A DNA stretch of 64,000 bases from NCBI RefSeq assembly GCF_044772865.1, contig NZ_CP173029.1, forward strand, positions 372,001 to 436,000, given 5' to 3'. The number at the start of each line of letters is the position of its first letter. The stretch's first letter is position 1. Below the pieces are notes generated by a model. It had not been told where the DNA came from. It searched no databases and was given only the letters and a program-made list of their open reading frames with translations. Below, in pieces: positions 32,794 through 42,276 of this stretch. This DNA comes from Algirhabdus cladophorae. GTDB lineage: Bacteria > Pseudomonadota > Alphaproteobacteria > Rhodobacterales > Rhodobacteraceae. A program made the translations under genes and the position numbers.

Positions 32794-34308
32794 ATGCGCA
32801 TTATCAAGACTCTGTCAGCAGCACTAATTCTGGGAATTTCGATGGGATCCGGGGCGTCGGCCCAAACTCTCCGCAGTGTGGGTGAGCCTGCGGAGTTTCC
32901 ACCGGCCTCTTTCACGCCAAACCAATATGTTGACAGTCGTGGATGCGTCTACATTCGCGCAGGGATCAGTGGCAACACCACGTGGGTGCCGCGCGTCGCG
33001 CGCAATCGCACGGCTGTTTGTGGGTTTCAGCCCAGCCTTTCGGCCACTGCGCAAGCCACACCTGAAGTGACTGCGCCAAAAGTGGCACCGGCAGCCCCGG
33101 CGGCAAAACCCGCCCCTGCGCCTGCAGCGACCCAAATCGCCACTGCGCCTGTCAAACCAGCGGCCGCACCCAAGCCTGCCCCAGCCAAGGTCGCGGCCCC
33201 GAAAGTGGTCAAAAAGCCTGTTGTAAAAGTAGCCCCCAAACCCGTGCGCAAGGTCGCCCAAGCGGCCCCCAAACCAGTTGCCAAACCTGTTGAAGTTGTT
33301 GTCGCACCGGTGGCCCGTACCGTGGTGCAATCACCGCCCAAAACCGTTGTGCGGCGTCCGTTTTTTGCAGGCCTCTTTGGTCAGCGTCCTATGGATACCG
33401 TGGCCTCGATCAAAGCCGCTCCAACAACCCGGCCTGTTGGCTTAGCCCCGAAAGTTGCCCAACCCCAAGTCAAAAAAGTTGTCCGCACTGCCCCGACACG
33501 ACCAGCGGTTACGCGCAGTGCCTCGGGATGCACGAACGCAAGTGCATTTAGCCAGCAATATATCAATTCAGGCCAAGTCAGCCCCGTGCGTTGCGGCCCG
33601 CAAGAGGGTTTGCCTTACACGCCCGGTCCGGGACGTGCTGTTGTTCAAGCGCCGGTTCAAGCAGCTCCCGCTGTGGCACCTGTAGCCAAGTCGCCAGCGA
33701 TGACGCGCAAAGTCGCCGCTGCACAAAGCCAGAAAAAGGTTCGCGTTCTGCGCAACCCCCCTGTGCCGGAAGGGTACCGCAAGGCATGGAGTGACGATCG
33801 CCTGAGCAACCGTCGCGCCCAAACGACGGCAGAAGGCAACGCGGCGATGAACCTGATCTGGACCCAAGAAGTGCCGCGTCGTTTGATCGACAGCACCACT
33901 GGTCGCGATGTGACCCGCTTTTTTCCAAAGCTGCGGTTCCCTTACATCAGCATGAACGCGCAGCAACGTGATCTAGGCACCCGGATTTCGACCAAGACGA
34001 TCAAACCATCGACACCCAAGGTGGTAAAAAAGCCCAAGAAGGTCGTGGCAAAGGCCGCACCGCGCAAACCTGCGCAGGCTGCCAAAGGGCGCTATGTCCA
34101 GATCGGCACTTTCGGTAACGCGGCAAATGTCGACAAAAATGTGCGGCGTCTCAAGGCCTCGGGCCTGCCTGTGCGGGTGGCGAATATCACCAGTAAAGGT
34201 CGCAAGTTGCAGGTTGTTCTGGCTGGTCCGTTCCAGTCGCCCAATCGGTTGAACTCGGCTTTGCGTGCATTGCGCGGGGCAGGCTATAAGGATGCCTTCG
34301 TTCGGTAG
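32794..34308 (+). CDS. SPOR-domain protein with long Ala/Pro/Lys-rich linker
   Basis: 504 aa. The signal peptide (LSAALILGISMGSGASAQ, cut near residue 23) is followed by a small conserved segment (NQYVDSRGCVYIRAG). A low-complexity linker of about 150 residues (AAP, PKPA and VVKK patterns) could span the periplasm or peptidoglycan. A second globular part (about 330-410) has VPEGYRKAWSDDRLSNRRA. The C-terminal SPOR domain (about 425-504, YVQIGTFGNAANVDKNVRRL) binds denuded glycan strands at the division site. Likely an envelope or cell-division protein. ATG at 32794 is chosen because it precedes the signal peptide; the frame starts 13 codons earlier. Confidence 0.85.
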   Translation: MRIIKTLSAALILGISMGSGASAQTLRSVGEPAEFPPASFTPNQYVDSRGCVYIRAGISGNTTWVPRVARNRTAVCGFQPSLSATAQATPEVTAPKVAPAAPAAKPAPAPAATQIATAPVKPAAAPKPAPAKVAAPKVVKKPVVKVAPKPVRKVAQAAPKPVAKPVEVVVAPVARTVVQSPPKTVVRRPFFAGLFGQRPMDTVASIKAAPTTRPVGLAPKVAQPQVKKVVRTAPTRPAVTRSASGCTNASAFSQQYINSGQVSPVRCGPQEGLPYTPGPGRAVVQAPVQAAPAVAPVAKSPAMTRKVAAAQSQKKVRVLRNPPVPEGYRKAWSDDRLSNRRAQTTAEGNAAMNLIWTQEVPRRLIDSTTGRDVTRFFPKLRFPYISMNAQQRDLGTRISTKTIKPSTPKVVKKPKKVVAKAAPRKPAQAAKGRYVQIGTFGNAANVDKNVRRLKASGLPVRVANITSKGRKLQVVLAGPFQSPNRLNSALRALRGAGYKDAFVR

Positions 34309-34346
34309 AAGGCTTTCCTAATCTCGACCAAAACCATGCAGACGCT

Positions 34347-35357
34347 CTAAGGGGCGCAGATGCCTTGAAGGCTGATCCATTCCCCATCGTCCAACAGCGT
34401 GGGCGGCTGGCGTCCTGCCATTGGATCGCCTTCGATTAGGGCCAAGGTGGCCTCGCCAGATGGATCTAATGCATAGGCATAGGGGCTGGTTGGGACATCG
34501 GCCTTGGTGAACTGTTCCAAGATTTGAGGCGTCTCCAAGGGATCAGCTGGCTTGGTTAATTGAGCCTCGGCGTTGCGGGCCAAAACATCGCTGTCCACTT
34601 GCGCCGTGGTGAGCAGTTTAAACGTGGCACGCAGGCCAGCATCCTCCAACAACTCACGCAGTGGGTCGCTGTTTTGGGTTCTCAGGTTTTCGGCCAGAAA
34701 ATAGCCTGCAGGAACATAAACACTGTCGTGATCTTCCAGCACGCGCGCATTGATCAACGTCAGTCCGCCGGGCAAATGCAGCGTGTCGGGCACACCATCG
34801 CGGTAAATCCGATAACTGCCTGTCAGACCCAATCCACGGGTCAGCTGTGCCAGAGCTTTCTCACCTTGAGGGGTAAAGCAGGGCTGGCCTGTGACACGCT
34901 CGATCTCTTCCAGCATGTAAGCACCGATTTGTGCGCGTTTTACGTCCGGGACGACTTTCACCGTATGATTGACCAAAGCATCGGGCAGCCAAAACACCGC
35001 TAGGGCGGCGACGGCAGCAAAGGACGCGGTCAACATGACCAAGCGAAGCCGCCCGGGTTTGGGCCGGGCGCGTTCCAGTGATTTGCGGACAGTTTCGATG
35101 GCGTCCACCATCATGTCCTCTTCGATCTCGACCTGTTCGCCGTGATCTGCATCGGGTGAAAAAATCGCGGGTCGTTTGCCAGAGTTCAACCGCAAGACCG
35201 CCGCCAAAGACCAATGCGCCAAAGCGGATCCGTTGGAATCCGAGATGACCAATGTGGCATTGCCAAACGACACAATAACATTGCGACGCTGGGCGTCATG
35301 GGACGCGCGCCACACACCTGTGCTTTCCAGCCGTGCGTATTGGTCTAGTGCTGTCAT
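34347..35357 (-). CDS. Membrane protein resembling an M48 peptidase without its active site
   Basis: 336 aa. A soluble N-terminal part (about 1-100) is followed by one membrane helix (LRLVMLTASFAAVAALAVFWL, about 104-124) and a periplasmic part. LHLPGGLTLINARVLEDHDS (about 203-222) matches the LPGG strand that precedes the HExxH helix in M48 peptidases, but where HExxH should be there is YFLAENLR. If related, it is catalytically dead; it may serve as a scaffold. The family itself was not otherwise recognised. Confidence 0.6.
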   Translation of the reverse strand: MTALDQYARLESTGVWRASHDAQRRNVIVSFGNATLVISDSNGSALAHWSLAAVLRLNSGKRPAIFSPDADHGEQVEIEEDMMVDAIETVRKSLERARPKPGRLRLVMLTASFAAVAALAVFWLPDALVNHTVKVVPDVKRAQIGAYMLEEIERVTGQPCFTPQGEKALAQLTRGLGLTGSYRIYRDGVPDTLHLPGGLTLINARVLEDHDSVYVPAGYFLAENLRTQNSDPLRELLEDAGLRATFKLLTTAQVDSDVLARNAEAQLTKPADPLETPQILEQFTKADVPTSPYAYALDPSGEATLALIEGDPMAGRQPPTLLDDGEWISLQGICAP

Positions 35358-35417
35358 TCGGGCTGCTCTGCCTCTGTTCTGATCAGCAGCCTAGCCTACT
35401 TCCGACAGCGCTTCAAT

Positions 35418-37043
35418 TCACAGAGTTTTGGCAAAGCTGCGCAATTCAAATTTCTGGATCTTGCCCGTCGATGTTTTTGGCAATTCTTGGAACACCACTT
35501 TTTTGGGGCTTTTGAACCCAGCAAGCCGTTCGCGAACAAAGGCGATAATCTCGGCCTCGTCTGCTTGTGCGCCATCTTTAAGTTCAACAAACGCGCAAGG
35601 CACTTCGCCCCATTTGTCGTCGGGCTTGGCCACCACAGCGCAGAGCATCACAGCAGGATGGTGCATCAAAGCGCCTTCGACTTCTACAGAGCTGATGTTT
35701 TCGCCGCCTGAAATGATTATATCCTTGGCGCGATCGGCGATTTGGATTTGGCCGTTTGGATGTTGCAAGGCCAAGTCCTCGGAATGAAAATATCCGCCTT
35801 CAAAGGCCTTTTTCGTGGCTTCGGGGTTCTTGTAATAGCCTTTCATCACCGAATTGCCGCGCATCACAATCTCGCCTTGGGTGGCGGCATCCATGGCGAT
35901 TTGGTTGCAGTGTTCGTCGACCACGGTCACCGCTTCCATCATTGGGAAGGCCACGCCTTGGCGCGCCTTGATGCTGGCCTTTTCGGACATGGGCAAGTCG
36001 TCCCACGCGGTGTCCCAGATGCATTCGGTGACATGGCCGTAGGTTTCGGTCAGGCCATAGACTTGCGTCACGTTAAAGCCCATGGTTTCGATCTTTTCCA
36101 AAATCGCAGGGGCGGGCGGGGCACCAGCGGTGAATACCTCAACCAGATGATCAAACTGGCGTTTGTTGCTGTCGACAGCATTCACAATGAGGTTCAGAAC
36201 GATAGGTGCACCGCCAAAATGTGTGACACCTTCATCCGCAATCGCATCATAAATCGCTTTGGCCGAGATATCGCGACAGCACACGACCGTTCCACCCAAA
36301 AGCGGCATCATCCATGTGTGGTTCCAACCGTTGCAATGGAACAGCGGCACAATTTGCATGAATTTCGGATGCAAAACCATGCGCCAACTCACAACGGTGC
36401 CCATCGTCATCATATATGCACCGCGATGGTGATAAACGACACCTTTGGGCCGGCCTGTGGTGCCTGAGGTGTAATTCAGCGCCAGGCTTTCCCATTCATC
36501 CTGTGGCATGATCCATTCGAAATCAGGATCGCCGGAGGCGAGGAAATCTTCGTAATCCAGTTGCTCCCATGTATCGTGCACACCGGCTTGATCGTCGGGC
36601 ACTTCGATAATGGCCGGGGCGGGGCCATCCATCTGATCGATGGCCTCCATGACCACTGGCAGGAATTGGGTGTCGACCAATACAACCCGCGCTTCGCCAT
36701 GATCAAAGATATAAGCGATAGTGTCCACATCCAGCCGCGTATTGATCGTGTTCAAGACCCCGCCGCAGGCGGGCACGCCAAATGCGGCTTCCACTTGGGC
36801 TGGGATGTTGGGCAAAACAGTTGCGACGACGTCACCGGGTTTGACACCTATTTTGGTCAAAGCCGAGGCAAGCCGCGTCACACGTTCATAGTATTCGGCA
36901 TAGGTCTTGCGAAAAGAGCCATAAACAACGGCCTCTTTATCGGCAAAAACGTGAGCCGCGCGGCGCAAGTGCGATAAGGGGGTCAGCGGCGTATAATTTG
37001 CCTGACATTTATCCAAACCTGTTTCATCGGACATCCATCCCAT
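35418..37043 (-). CDS. Acyl-CoA ligase, DmdB (methylmercaptopropionate-CoA ligase)-like
   Basis: 541-aa ANL ligase. Motifs: NYTSGTTGRPKGVVYHHRGAY (P-loop), YGLTETYGH, HSEDLALQHPNGQIQIADRAKDII, and the C-terminal catalytic lysine in LPKTSTGKIQKF. The N-terminus (ANYTPLTPLSHLRRAA) and FHCNGW are typical of the DmdB clade of roseobacters, which activates 3-methylmercaptopropionate from DMSP, though close relatives take short or medium fatty acids. GGGAGG lies seven bases before the ATG at 37043. Neighbours do not include dmdA, dmdC or dmdD, so the substrate stays open. Confidence 0.85.
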   Translation of the reverse strand: MGWMSDETGLDKCQANYTPLTPLSHLRRAAHVFADKEAVVYGSFRKTYAEYYERVTRLASALTKIGVKPGDVVATVLPNIPAQVEAAFGVPACGGVLNTINTRLDVDTIAYIFDHGEARVVLVDTQFLPVVMEAIDQMDGPAPAIIEVPDDQAGVHDTWEQLDYEDFLASGDPDFEWIMPQDEWESLALNYTSGTTGRPKGVVYHHRGAYMMTMGTVVSWRMVLHPKFMQIVPLFHCNGWNHTWMMPLLGGTVVCCRDISAKAIYDAIADEGVTHFGGAPIVLNLIVNAVDSNKRQFDHLVEVFTAGAPPAPAILEKIETMGFNVTQVYGLTETYGHVTECIWDTAWDDLPMSEKASIKARQGVAFPMMEAVTVVDEHCNQIAMDAATQGEIVMRGNSVMKGYYKNPEATKKAFEGGYFHSEDLALQHPNGQIQIADRAKDIIISGGENISSVEVEGALMHHPAVMLCAVVAKPDDKWGEVPCAFVELKDGAQADEAEIIAFVRERLAGFKSPKKVVFQELPKTSTGKIQKFELRSFAKTL

Positions 37044-37103
37044 TTTGACACCTCCCTATGTCGTAGTTGGGCTAGACCTAGCGCCAGATTTCAGGCCAAT
37101 GCA

Positions 37104-38030
37104 ATGATAATTCGAAGGGGTAGCGCTATCACCGTGCAGAACAATCCAAGAGCCGCGATGCTGTGCATGCTGTGCGCGATGTTGATCGTCGGGGTCATCG
37201 ACAATTACGTGGTCGTTTTGGCGGCCCATGGGGGGCTGTGGCAATTCCATTTTATACGCACGTTGCTGGCCTTGCCTGTCTTCCTTGCTTTGGCGGCTTT
37301 GGGTGTGGGGCGTTTGCGACCTATCAATCCGGGCGTGGTGTTGTTGCGCAGTGTTTTGATGGCTTTTGCAATGGTTCTCTATTTTGGGTGTTTGGCGTTT
37401 TTGCCACTGGCGCAGGTCTTGGCCGGATTGTTTACCTCACCGATCTTTGTGATGCTGCTTTCTGCGATCTTTTTGGGTCAAACCATCGGCAAATGGCGGA
37501 TCCTTGCAGTGGCGATTGGGTTTTCCGGCTCTTTGCTGGTGCTACAGCCTGATATTACCAACCTCGGTATCCTCACGGTACTGCCTGTCTTGGCGGGATT
37601 CCTTTATGGATGCAGTTCGTTGATCACGCGCACCCTTTGCGCAGGTGAAGATACGCTGACCCTGCTGTTTGGCTTTTTTGTCGTGTTGGGCAGCTTTGGC
37701 GCGGTTGGCCTTATTGTGTTGGGTTTATATCCACAAGACGTGCCTCAAGGCCCAGATGGGTTCATCCTGCGCGGCTGGGTGATGCCAAATGCAACGTTTC
37801 TGACATGGACGGCGGTGCAGGCCTTTGGGTCTATCGTGGCTATCGGAAGTTTGATCCGTGCGTATCAAATGGCCGATGCCAGTTTTGTCTCGGTGTTTGA
37901 GTATTCCGTTATGGTCTTTGGGCCATTGGCGGCCTTTTGGCTGTTTGGGCAAACCTTGAACGGTATTGCGATGATGGGTGTGGCGATGATAATTCTGGCG
38001 GGTACTATCATTGCTGTACGTGCACGCTAA
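37104..38030 (+). CDS. EamA/DMT-superfamily transporter
   Basis: 308-aa inner-membrane protein with about ten helices arranged as two EamA repeats (first about 18-140, second about 155-305). Hydrophobic throughout, with short charged loops such as LGVGRLRPINP. Members export amino acids or other metabolites; the substrate cannot be told. A GTG at 37134 is an alternative start. It is divergent from the ligase and 9 bases upstream of the sulfotransferase. Confidence 0.85.
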   Translation: MIIRRGSAITVQNNPRAAMLCMLCAMLIVGVIDNYVVVLAAHGGLWQFHFIRTLLALPVFLALAALGVGRLRPINPGVVLLRSVLMAFAMVLYFGCLAFLPLAQVLAGLFTSPIFVMLLSAIFLGQTIGKWRILAVAIGFSGSLLVLQPDITNLGILTVLPVLAGFLYGCSSLITRTLCAGEDTLTLLFGFFVVLGSFGAVGLIVLGLYPQDVPQGPDGFILRGWVMPNATFLTWTAVQAFGSIVAIGSLIRAYQMADASFVSVFEYSVMVFGPLAAFWLFGQTLNGIAMMGVAMIILAGTIIAVRAR

Positions 38031-38039
38031 AATAACCGG

Positions 38040-38681
38040 ATGATCCTGTCGCGCGGCCGAAATTACCTATTCATCCATATTCCCAAGACTGGTGGCACCT
38101 CGCTGGCCCTCGCGTTGGAGGCCCGCGCGATGAAGGATGACATTATGCTGGGCGACACCCCCAAGGCTGTGCGACGGCGTAAACGGGTTAACCACGATCT
38201 AGCGGCGGGTCGACTGTGGAAACATAGTAAACTGCAGGATCTTATGGGCCTCATTCAGCCCGAGGAGTTAACCAGCCTGCGGATCGTGACTTTGGTCCGC
38301 AATCCGTGGGACCGTATGGTCAGCTACTACCATTGGTTGCAAGATCAGAGCTTTGATCACCCCGCTGTCGCCCGTGCCCAGAGGTTGGATTTTACCGCGT
38401 TTCTCACCCATCCCGAGACAGTGCATTCGGTGCGTCAGAACAGTTACAGCAGTTATGTAGACTGCCCCAAGGTCAACTTTGCCCCTGATTTCATTAGGCT
38501 AGAGCATTTTGTCGAGGACAGTGCAGGCTTTGCCAAGCATCTTGGATTTGATCTGAAGTTACCCCATGTGAATCGCTCGACATCTGCTGGTCACTACCGC
38601 GACCACTATACAGAGGCGACTCAGGCGCTGGTTGCGCAGATTTGCGCGGCCGATATCCAAAAGTTTGGATATCACTACTGA
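38040..38681 (+). CDS. Sulfotransferase family protein
   Basis: 213 aa. PAPS-binding elements: the 5'-phosphosulfate loop HIPKTGGTSLA (residues 13-23) and the 3'-phosphate site VTLVRNPWDRMVSYYHWL (about 83-100). It belongs to the compact sulfotransferase family 2-like group of proteobacteria, which modify surface glycans or unknown acceptors. No signal peptide, no glycosyltransferase nearby. Starts 9 bases after the transporter stop, so probably one transcript. Confidence 0.82.
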   Translation: MILSRGRNYLFIHIPKTGGTSLALALEARAMKDDIMLGDTPKAVRRRKRVNHDLAAGRLWKHSKLQDLMGLIQPEELTSLRIVTLVRNPWDRMVSYYHWLQDQSFDHPAVARAQRLDFTAFLTHPETVHSVRQNSYSSYVDCPKVNFAPDFIRLEHFVEDSAGFAKHLGFDLKLPHVNRSTSAGHYRDHYTEATQALVAQICAADIQKFGYHY

Positions 38682-38856
38682 ATTCCGCCTGCGATTAACC
38701 TTAATCAAGCATCAATCCGCCACTTTTCCTAAAATTAGAGTCAAACCCAAGACAGTGCCCCATTTTAACCTTTTTTTGGACCATGGAGCGCCCAGAGAAT
38801 CACGCCAAGTCGATCTCAGTTGCCAAAAACAAAATAAACGTCGAAGGGGATGTCGA

Positions 38857-39513
38857 ATGTTTGGACTGTTAAATACAAAAGAGAGCGATAAGACACATCG
38901 CACTGCTGAAATTACCGGTGCTTGGGACAGTGGCTTTGTGCCAGCCCAAGCGACCGCCTCATCCGGCTTTGCTGCTGGAACATTGGTTGCCACCCAAAAC
39001 GGATGGCAGGATGTTGCCCTCGTGCAGGCTGGCGATCAGGTTTTGACCTTTGACGGTGGTTTGCAAACCGTCAAATCGATCCGCAAAGAGCTGGCATGGC
39101 AAGACGATTTCTTTTGCCCCGAGCACCTGTGGCCAATGCATATTCCTGCGGGAACATTGGGTAATCGCGAAGCGATGACCTTGATGCCGGATCAAACGAT
39201 CTTGATCGAGAGCGATATCGCAGAAGAAGTCTTTGGGGATCCGTTCACATTGGTCAAAGCCGAAGCGTTGGAAGGCTATCGCGGCATCAGCCGGGATCGT
39301 CCGGCCACGATCTTTGAAGTCTTTACTCTGGTCTTTGAAACCGAACAGTTGGCTTTTGCCCATTCCGGCGCTCTGATGCATTGCCCGGGCGATAAAGAGG
39401 CTGAAGAAAGCTACATTGTGTTGGACGGGGAAGAGGCAGAAATGCTGATCGACACATTGGACATGCTTGATCGCCAGAACCAAGGCCACACCAACCCTGC
39501 GATGGTTGCCTGA
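38857..39513 (+). CDS. Hint-domain protein lacking the nucleophilic cysteine
   Basis: 218 aa. The Hint (hedgehog/intein) domain starts at GFAAGTLVATQNGWQDVALV (about 43-62) and continues with GDQVLTFDGGLQTVKSIR. The C-terminal part includes FTLVFETEQLAFAHSGALMHC, where Hint proteins have their histidine block. Position 1 of the domain, cysteine in self-cleaving members, is phenylalanine here (SGF), so splicing or cleavage is unlikely. ATG at 38857 follows AAGGGGA by 6 bases. The 175 bases before it contain no gene. Rhodobacterales carry many such Hint_2 proteins of unknown role, often on secreted RTX-type proteins; this one has no signal peptide. Confidence 0.75.
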   Translation: MFGLLNTKESDKTHRTAEITGAWDSGFVPAQATASSGFAAGTLVATQNGWQDVALVQAGDQVLTFDGGLQTVKSIRKELAWQDDFFCPEHLWPMHIPAGTLGNREAMTLMPDQTILIESDIAEEVFGDPFTLVKAEALEGYRGISRDRPATIFEVFTLVFETEQLAFAHSGALMHCPGDKEAEESYIVLDGEEAEMLIDTLDMLDRQNQGHTNPAMVA

Positions 39514-39541
39514 ACGAAAAATACGAACTCACGAAACGACT

Positions 39542-39582
39542 AAAAAAGGGCGCACTGGATATTGGCCAGCGCGCCCTTTTTT
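39542..39582. terminator. Strong bidirectional terminator
   Basis: AAAAAAGGGCGC (39542-39553) pairs with GCGCCCTTTTTT (39571-39582), with an inner CTGG/CCAG stem extending it. It ends both the Hint gene (+) and the beta-oxidation operon (-). Confidence 0.93.
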
Positions 39583-39599
39583 GCTGTGGTGGGTTTAGG

Positions 39600-41804
39600 T
39601 TAGGCTGCTGCGTCTTCTTTGCCGAAGCGTCCATAGAACGTTTGGTTCTTGGCTGCCATTTCGCGCAACAGATCAGGGGTCGCAAAGCGTTCGCCAAGTT
39701 CTGCTGCCAATTGGTCGCAACGTTCGGCTGCATAGGGTGTGCCGATGATATCCAGCCACGACAGAGGGCCACCGGACCAAGGCGCAAAGCCCCAGCCAAG
39801 GATCGCGCCCACATCGCCTTCACGGATGTCTTCCAACACGCCTTCTTCCAGTGCGCGCACGGCTTCCAGAACTTGAGCAAACATCAAGCGATGCTGGACC
39901 ATGATCAGATCGGGGTCCTCGGCGTCCGTGGTGTATTTGTCCCGCAGACCCTGCCAGATGCCCACGCGCTTGCCCTTTTCATCGTACTCATAGAACCCAG
40001 CGGCGGATTTGCGGCCCAAACGGTCCTGATCGAACAGCCAGAACAGGACTTCGTCAGCCTCGTCATTGTCATAAGCATCGCCCATAGCAGCCTTGGTGGC
40101 CTTGGCAATTTTGACGCCCAGATCGATGCTGGTTTCATCGTTCAACTGCAACGGTCCCAAAGGCATCCCCAACAGTTTGGCGGCGTTTTCGATCAAGGCA
40201 GGCTCGATACCTTCTTTGACCATGCGGATACCTTCGTTGATGTAAGGGATGATGCAGCGGTTGGCGTAGAAGAAACGCGCGTCGTTGACCACGATGGGTG
40301 TCTTGCGGATTTGACGGACGAAATCGAGCGACTTGGCCACCGCGCGGTCGCCTGTTTCGGCGCCTTTGATGATTTCGACCAGCATCATCTTGTCGACGGG
40401 CGAGAAGAAGTGGATGCCAATGAACTGCTCTGGACGTTTGGACGCTTTGGCCAATTCAGAGATCGGCAACGTCGAGGTATTGGTGGCGAAGATGCAGTCC
40501 TCGCCCACGACGGCCTCAACCGCTTTGGTCACAGTGGCTTTGATCGACGGATCCTCGAACACGGCCTCCACAATCAAATCGCAGCCTTTGAGGGCCTCGT
40601 AATCCGTGGTTGCGGTGATCTTGGACAGCACGGCTTCTTTTTTCTCTTCTGTCGCCTTTTTGCGGGCAATGCCTTTGTCCATATAGGCGGTTGTGTAGGA
40701 TTTGCCTTTGTCTGCTGCTTCTTGTTTCTGGTCCAGCAAGACAACTTCGATGCCAGCTAGGGCCGAGACCAGCGCAATGCCAGCCCCCATCATGCCAGCG
40801 CCCAAAACGCCGACCTTTTTGACCGATTGGTCTGGCACATCAGTGGGGCGCACAGCACCCTTTTCCAAGGCTTGCTTGTTGATGAACAGGGACCGGATCA
40901 TAGCGGACGAGGACGGGTTCATCAAGATGGACGTGAACCAACGCGCCTCAATCTTCAGGGCCGTATCGAAAGGCACCATGGCCCCTTCGTACACACACGA
41001 TAGCAAGGCTTTGGCCGCAGGATAAGCGCCTTGAGTTTTGCCGTTCACCATCGCGGAGGCACCCACAAAGGTCATAAAACCGGCTGGGTGATAGGGCGCG
41101 CCACCGGGCATTTTCCAACCCTTCGCGTCCCAAGGTTTGACGATGTCTGCGTCTTTGGCGTTTAGCACCCATTGGCGCGCAGCCTCGACCAGATTGTCGG
41201 CCTCCACCACTTCGTCCACCAATTGGGCCATTTTGGCTTTCTTGGGGTCCAACATCTTGCCTTCCAGCAAAACAGGGGAGGCTTGCATCGCTCCGACCAT
41301 GCGGGAATACCGCATCGTACCGCCGCCACCGGGGAAGATACCCAGCAAAATTTCTGGCAGGCCGATTTTGGCTTTCGGGTTGTCGGTCATAAACCGACGA
41401 TGACAGGCAAGCGCAATCTCGGTGCCGATCCCAGCACAGGTGCCATTGATCGCACAGGCCACAGGCTTGCCGCCCTTATTGGTCTTGGGGTCCATACCGG
41501 CCCGTTCCAATTTGCGCAGGATGCGGTGGCCGTTCATGGTGAAATCAAACAAGGCCTGAGCAGGGGCATCGCCGTTTTCCGCACGGATGTTGGCCAACAC
41601 GTTCAGGTCCATCCCACCAGCAAAGTCTTTCTTGCCCGAGGTGATCACAACGCCTTTGACGGCATCATCTGCCAAAGCGCGGTCGATATAGTCCTCGACC
41701 AATGCAAACGCCTCGCGGGTCAGCACATTCATGGACTTCTCTGGCGCGTTCCATGTGACAATCGCTACGCCGTCTGCGTCAACTTCGTATGTAAAATCAG
41801 TCAT
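39600..41804 (-). CDS. fadB: Fatty-acid oxidation complex alpha subunit (enoyl-CoA hydratase/3-hydroxyacyl-CoA dehydrogenase)
   Basis: 734 aa, two enzymes in one chain. The N-terminal enoyl-CoA hydratase domain (about 1-190) has SGKKDFAGGMDLNVL and CAGIGTEIALACHRR. The NAD-binding dehydrogenase domain starts at VGVLGAGMMGAGIALVSALAG (about 330) and has FFSPVDKMMLVEI. The C-terminal dehydrogenase domains (about 510-730) include FYANRCIIPYINE. It performs steps two and three of beta-oxidation and pairs with the thiolase two genes upstream. Last gene of the operon, just before the terminator. Confidence 0.95.
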   Translation of the reverse strand: MTDFTYEVDADGVAIVTWNAPEKSMNVLTREAFALVEDYIDRALADDAVKGVVITSGKKDFAGGMDLNVLANIRAENGDAPAQALFDFTMNGHRILRKLERAGMDPKTNKGGKPVACAINGTCAGIGTEIALACHRRFMTDNPKAKIGLPEILLGIFPGGGGTMRYSRMVGAMQASPVLLEGKMLDPKKAKMAQLVDEVVEADNLVEAARQWVLNAKDADIVKPWDAKGWKMPGGAPYHPAGFMTFVGASAMVNGKTQGAYPAAKALLSCVYEGAMVPFDTALKIEARWFTSILMNPSSSAMIRSLFINKQALEKGAVRPTDVPDQSVKKVGVLGAGMMGAGIALVSALAGIEVVLLDQKQEAADKGKSYTTAYMDKGIARKKATEEKKEAVLSKITATTDYEALKGCDLIVEAVFEDPSIKATVTKAVEAVVGEDCIFATNTSTLPISELAKASKRPEQFIGIHFFSPVDKMMLVEIIKGAETGDRAVAKSLDFVRQIRKTPIVVNDARFFYANRCIIPYINEGIRMVKEGIEPALIENAAKLLGMPLGPLQLNDETSIDLGVKIAKATKAAMGDAYDNDEADEVLFWLFDQDRLGRKSAAGFYEYDEKGKRVGIWQGLRDKYTTDAEDPDLIMVQHRLMFAQVLEAVRALEEGVLEDIREGDVGAILGWGFAPWSGGPLSWLDIIGTPYAAERCDQLAAELGERFATPDLLREMAAKNQTFYGRFGKEDAAA

Positions 41805-42275
41805 TTAGTCGTTCCCTTCGATGGGTGTTCCGTCTTTTCTAGTGAAAGCAAAGCCTTTGGCATCATCTTTCACCATCATATCTATGTCGCTGTAATAGCC
41901 AGTTTCAGTTGGGGTTCGGGTACCTATGACAAGGAACCGCGCCTCCTCTGGACTGGTGTTCACGATGTGGTGGCCATTGGCGTCGCCTGCGGGCCATGCC
42001 ACGCAATCGCCAACGCTCAGAGGGGTCTCGCCATGGTCATCGATCAATGTGCAGGTGCCTTGGGTGACCATGGCAAACTCGTCCTGTTCCATATGGTAAT
42101 GGCGCAGGGACGATTTCGCGCCGGGCGCAAGCATCACCAAGTTGGCCCCAAATTGTGTCAGGCCACCTGCGTCCCCCAGTTTGAGGGAAGACCGCCCCTC
42201 CATTTCTGCATTATACGGTTCAGGATAGGTTGATCCTGTCTTAAGCGGCACTGAAGCGATATCAATCTTGGGCAT
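41805..42275 (-). CDS. Small cupin protein
   Basis: 156 aa starting at MPKIDIASVPLKTG; the frame extends further upstream inside fadA and that part is discarded. A single cupin barrel has LRHYHMEQDEFAMVTQGTCTLID (metal histidines and glutamate) and GDCVAWPAGDANGHHIVN. The start lies one base after the fadA stop, and its own stop abuts fadB, so it is fully embedded in the operon. Role unknown; perhaps sensing or sugar/acyl handling. Confidence 0.82.
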   Translation of the reverse strand: MPKIDIASVPLKTGSTYPEPYNAEMEGRSSLKLGDAGGLTQFGANLVMLAPGAKSSLRHYHMEQDEFAMVTQGTCTLIDDHGETPLSVGDCVAWPAGDANGHHIVNTSPEEARFLVIGTRTPTETGYYSDIDMMVKDDAKGFAFTRKDGTPIEGND

Positions 42276-42276
42276 C

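Noticed and set aside
35418..37043. DMSP demethylation gene cluster
   Set aside because: The ligase resembles DmdB, but dmdA, dmdC and dmdD are not adjacent, so only a DmdB-like name is given.
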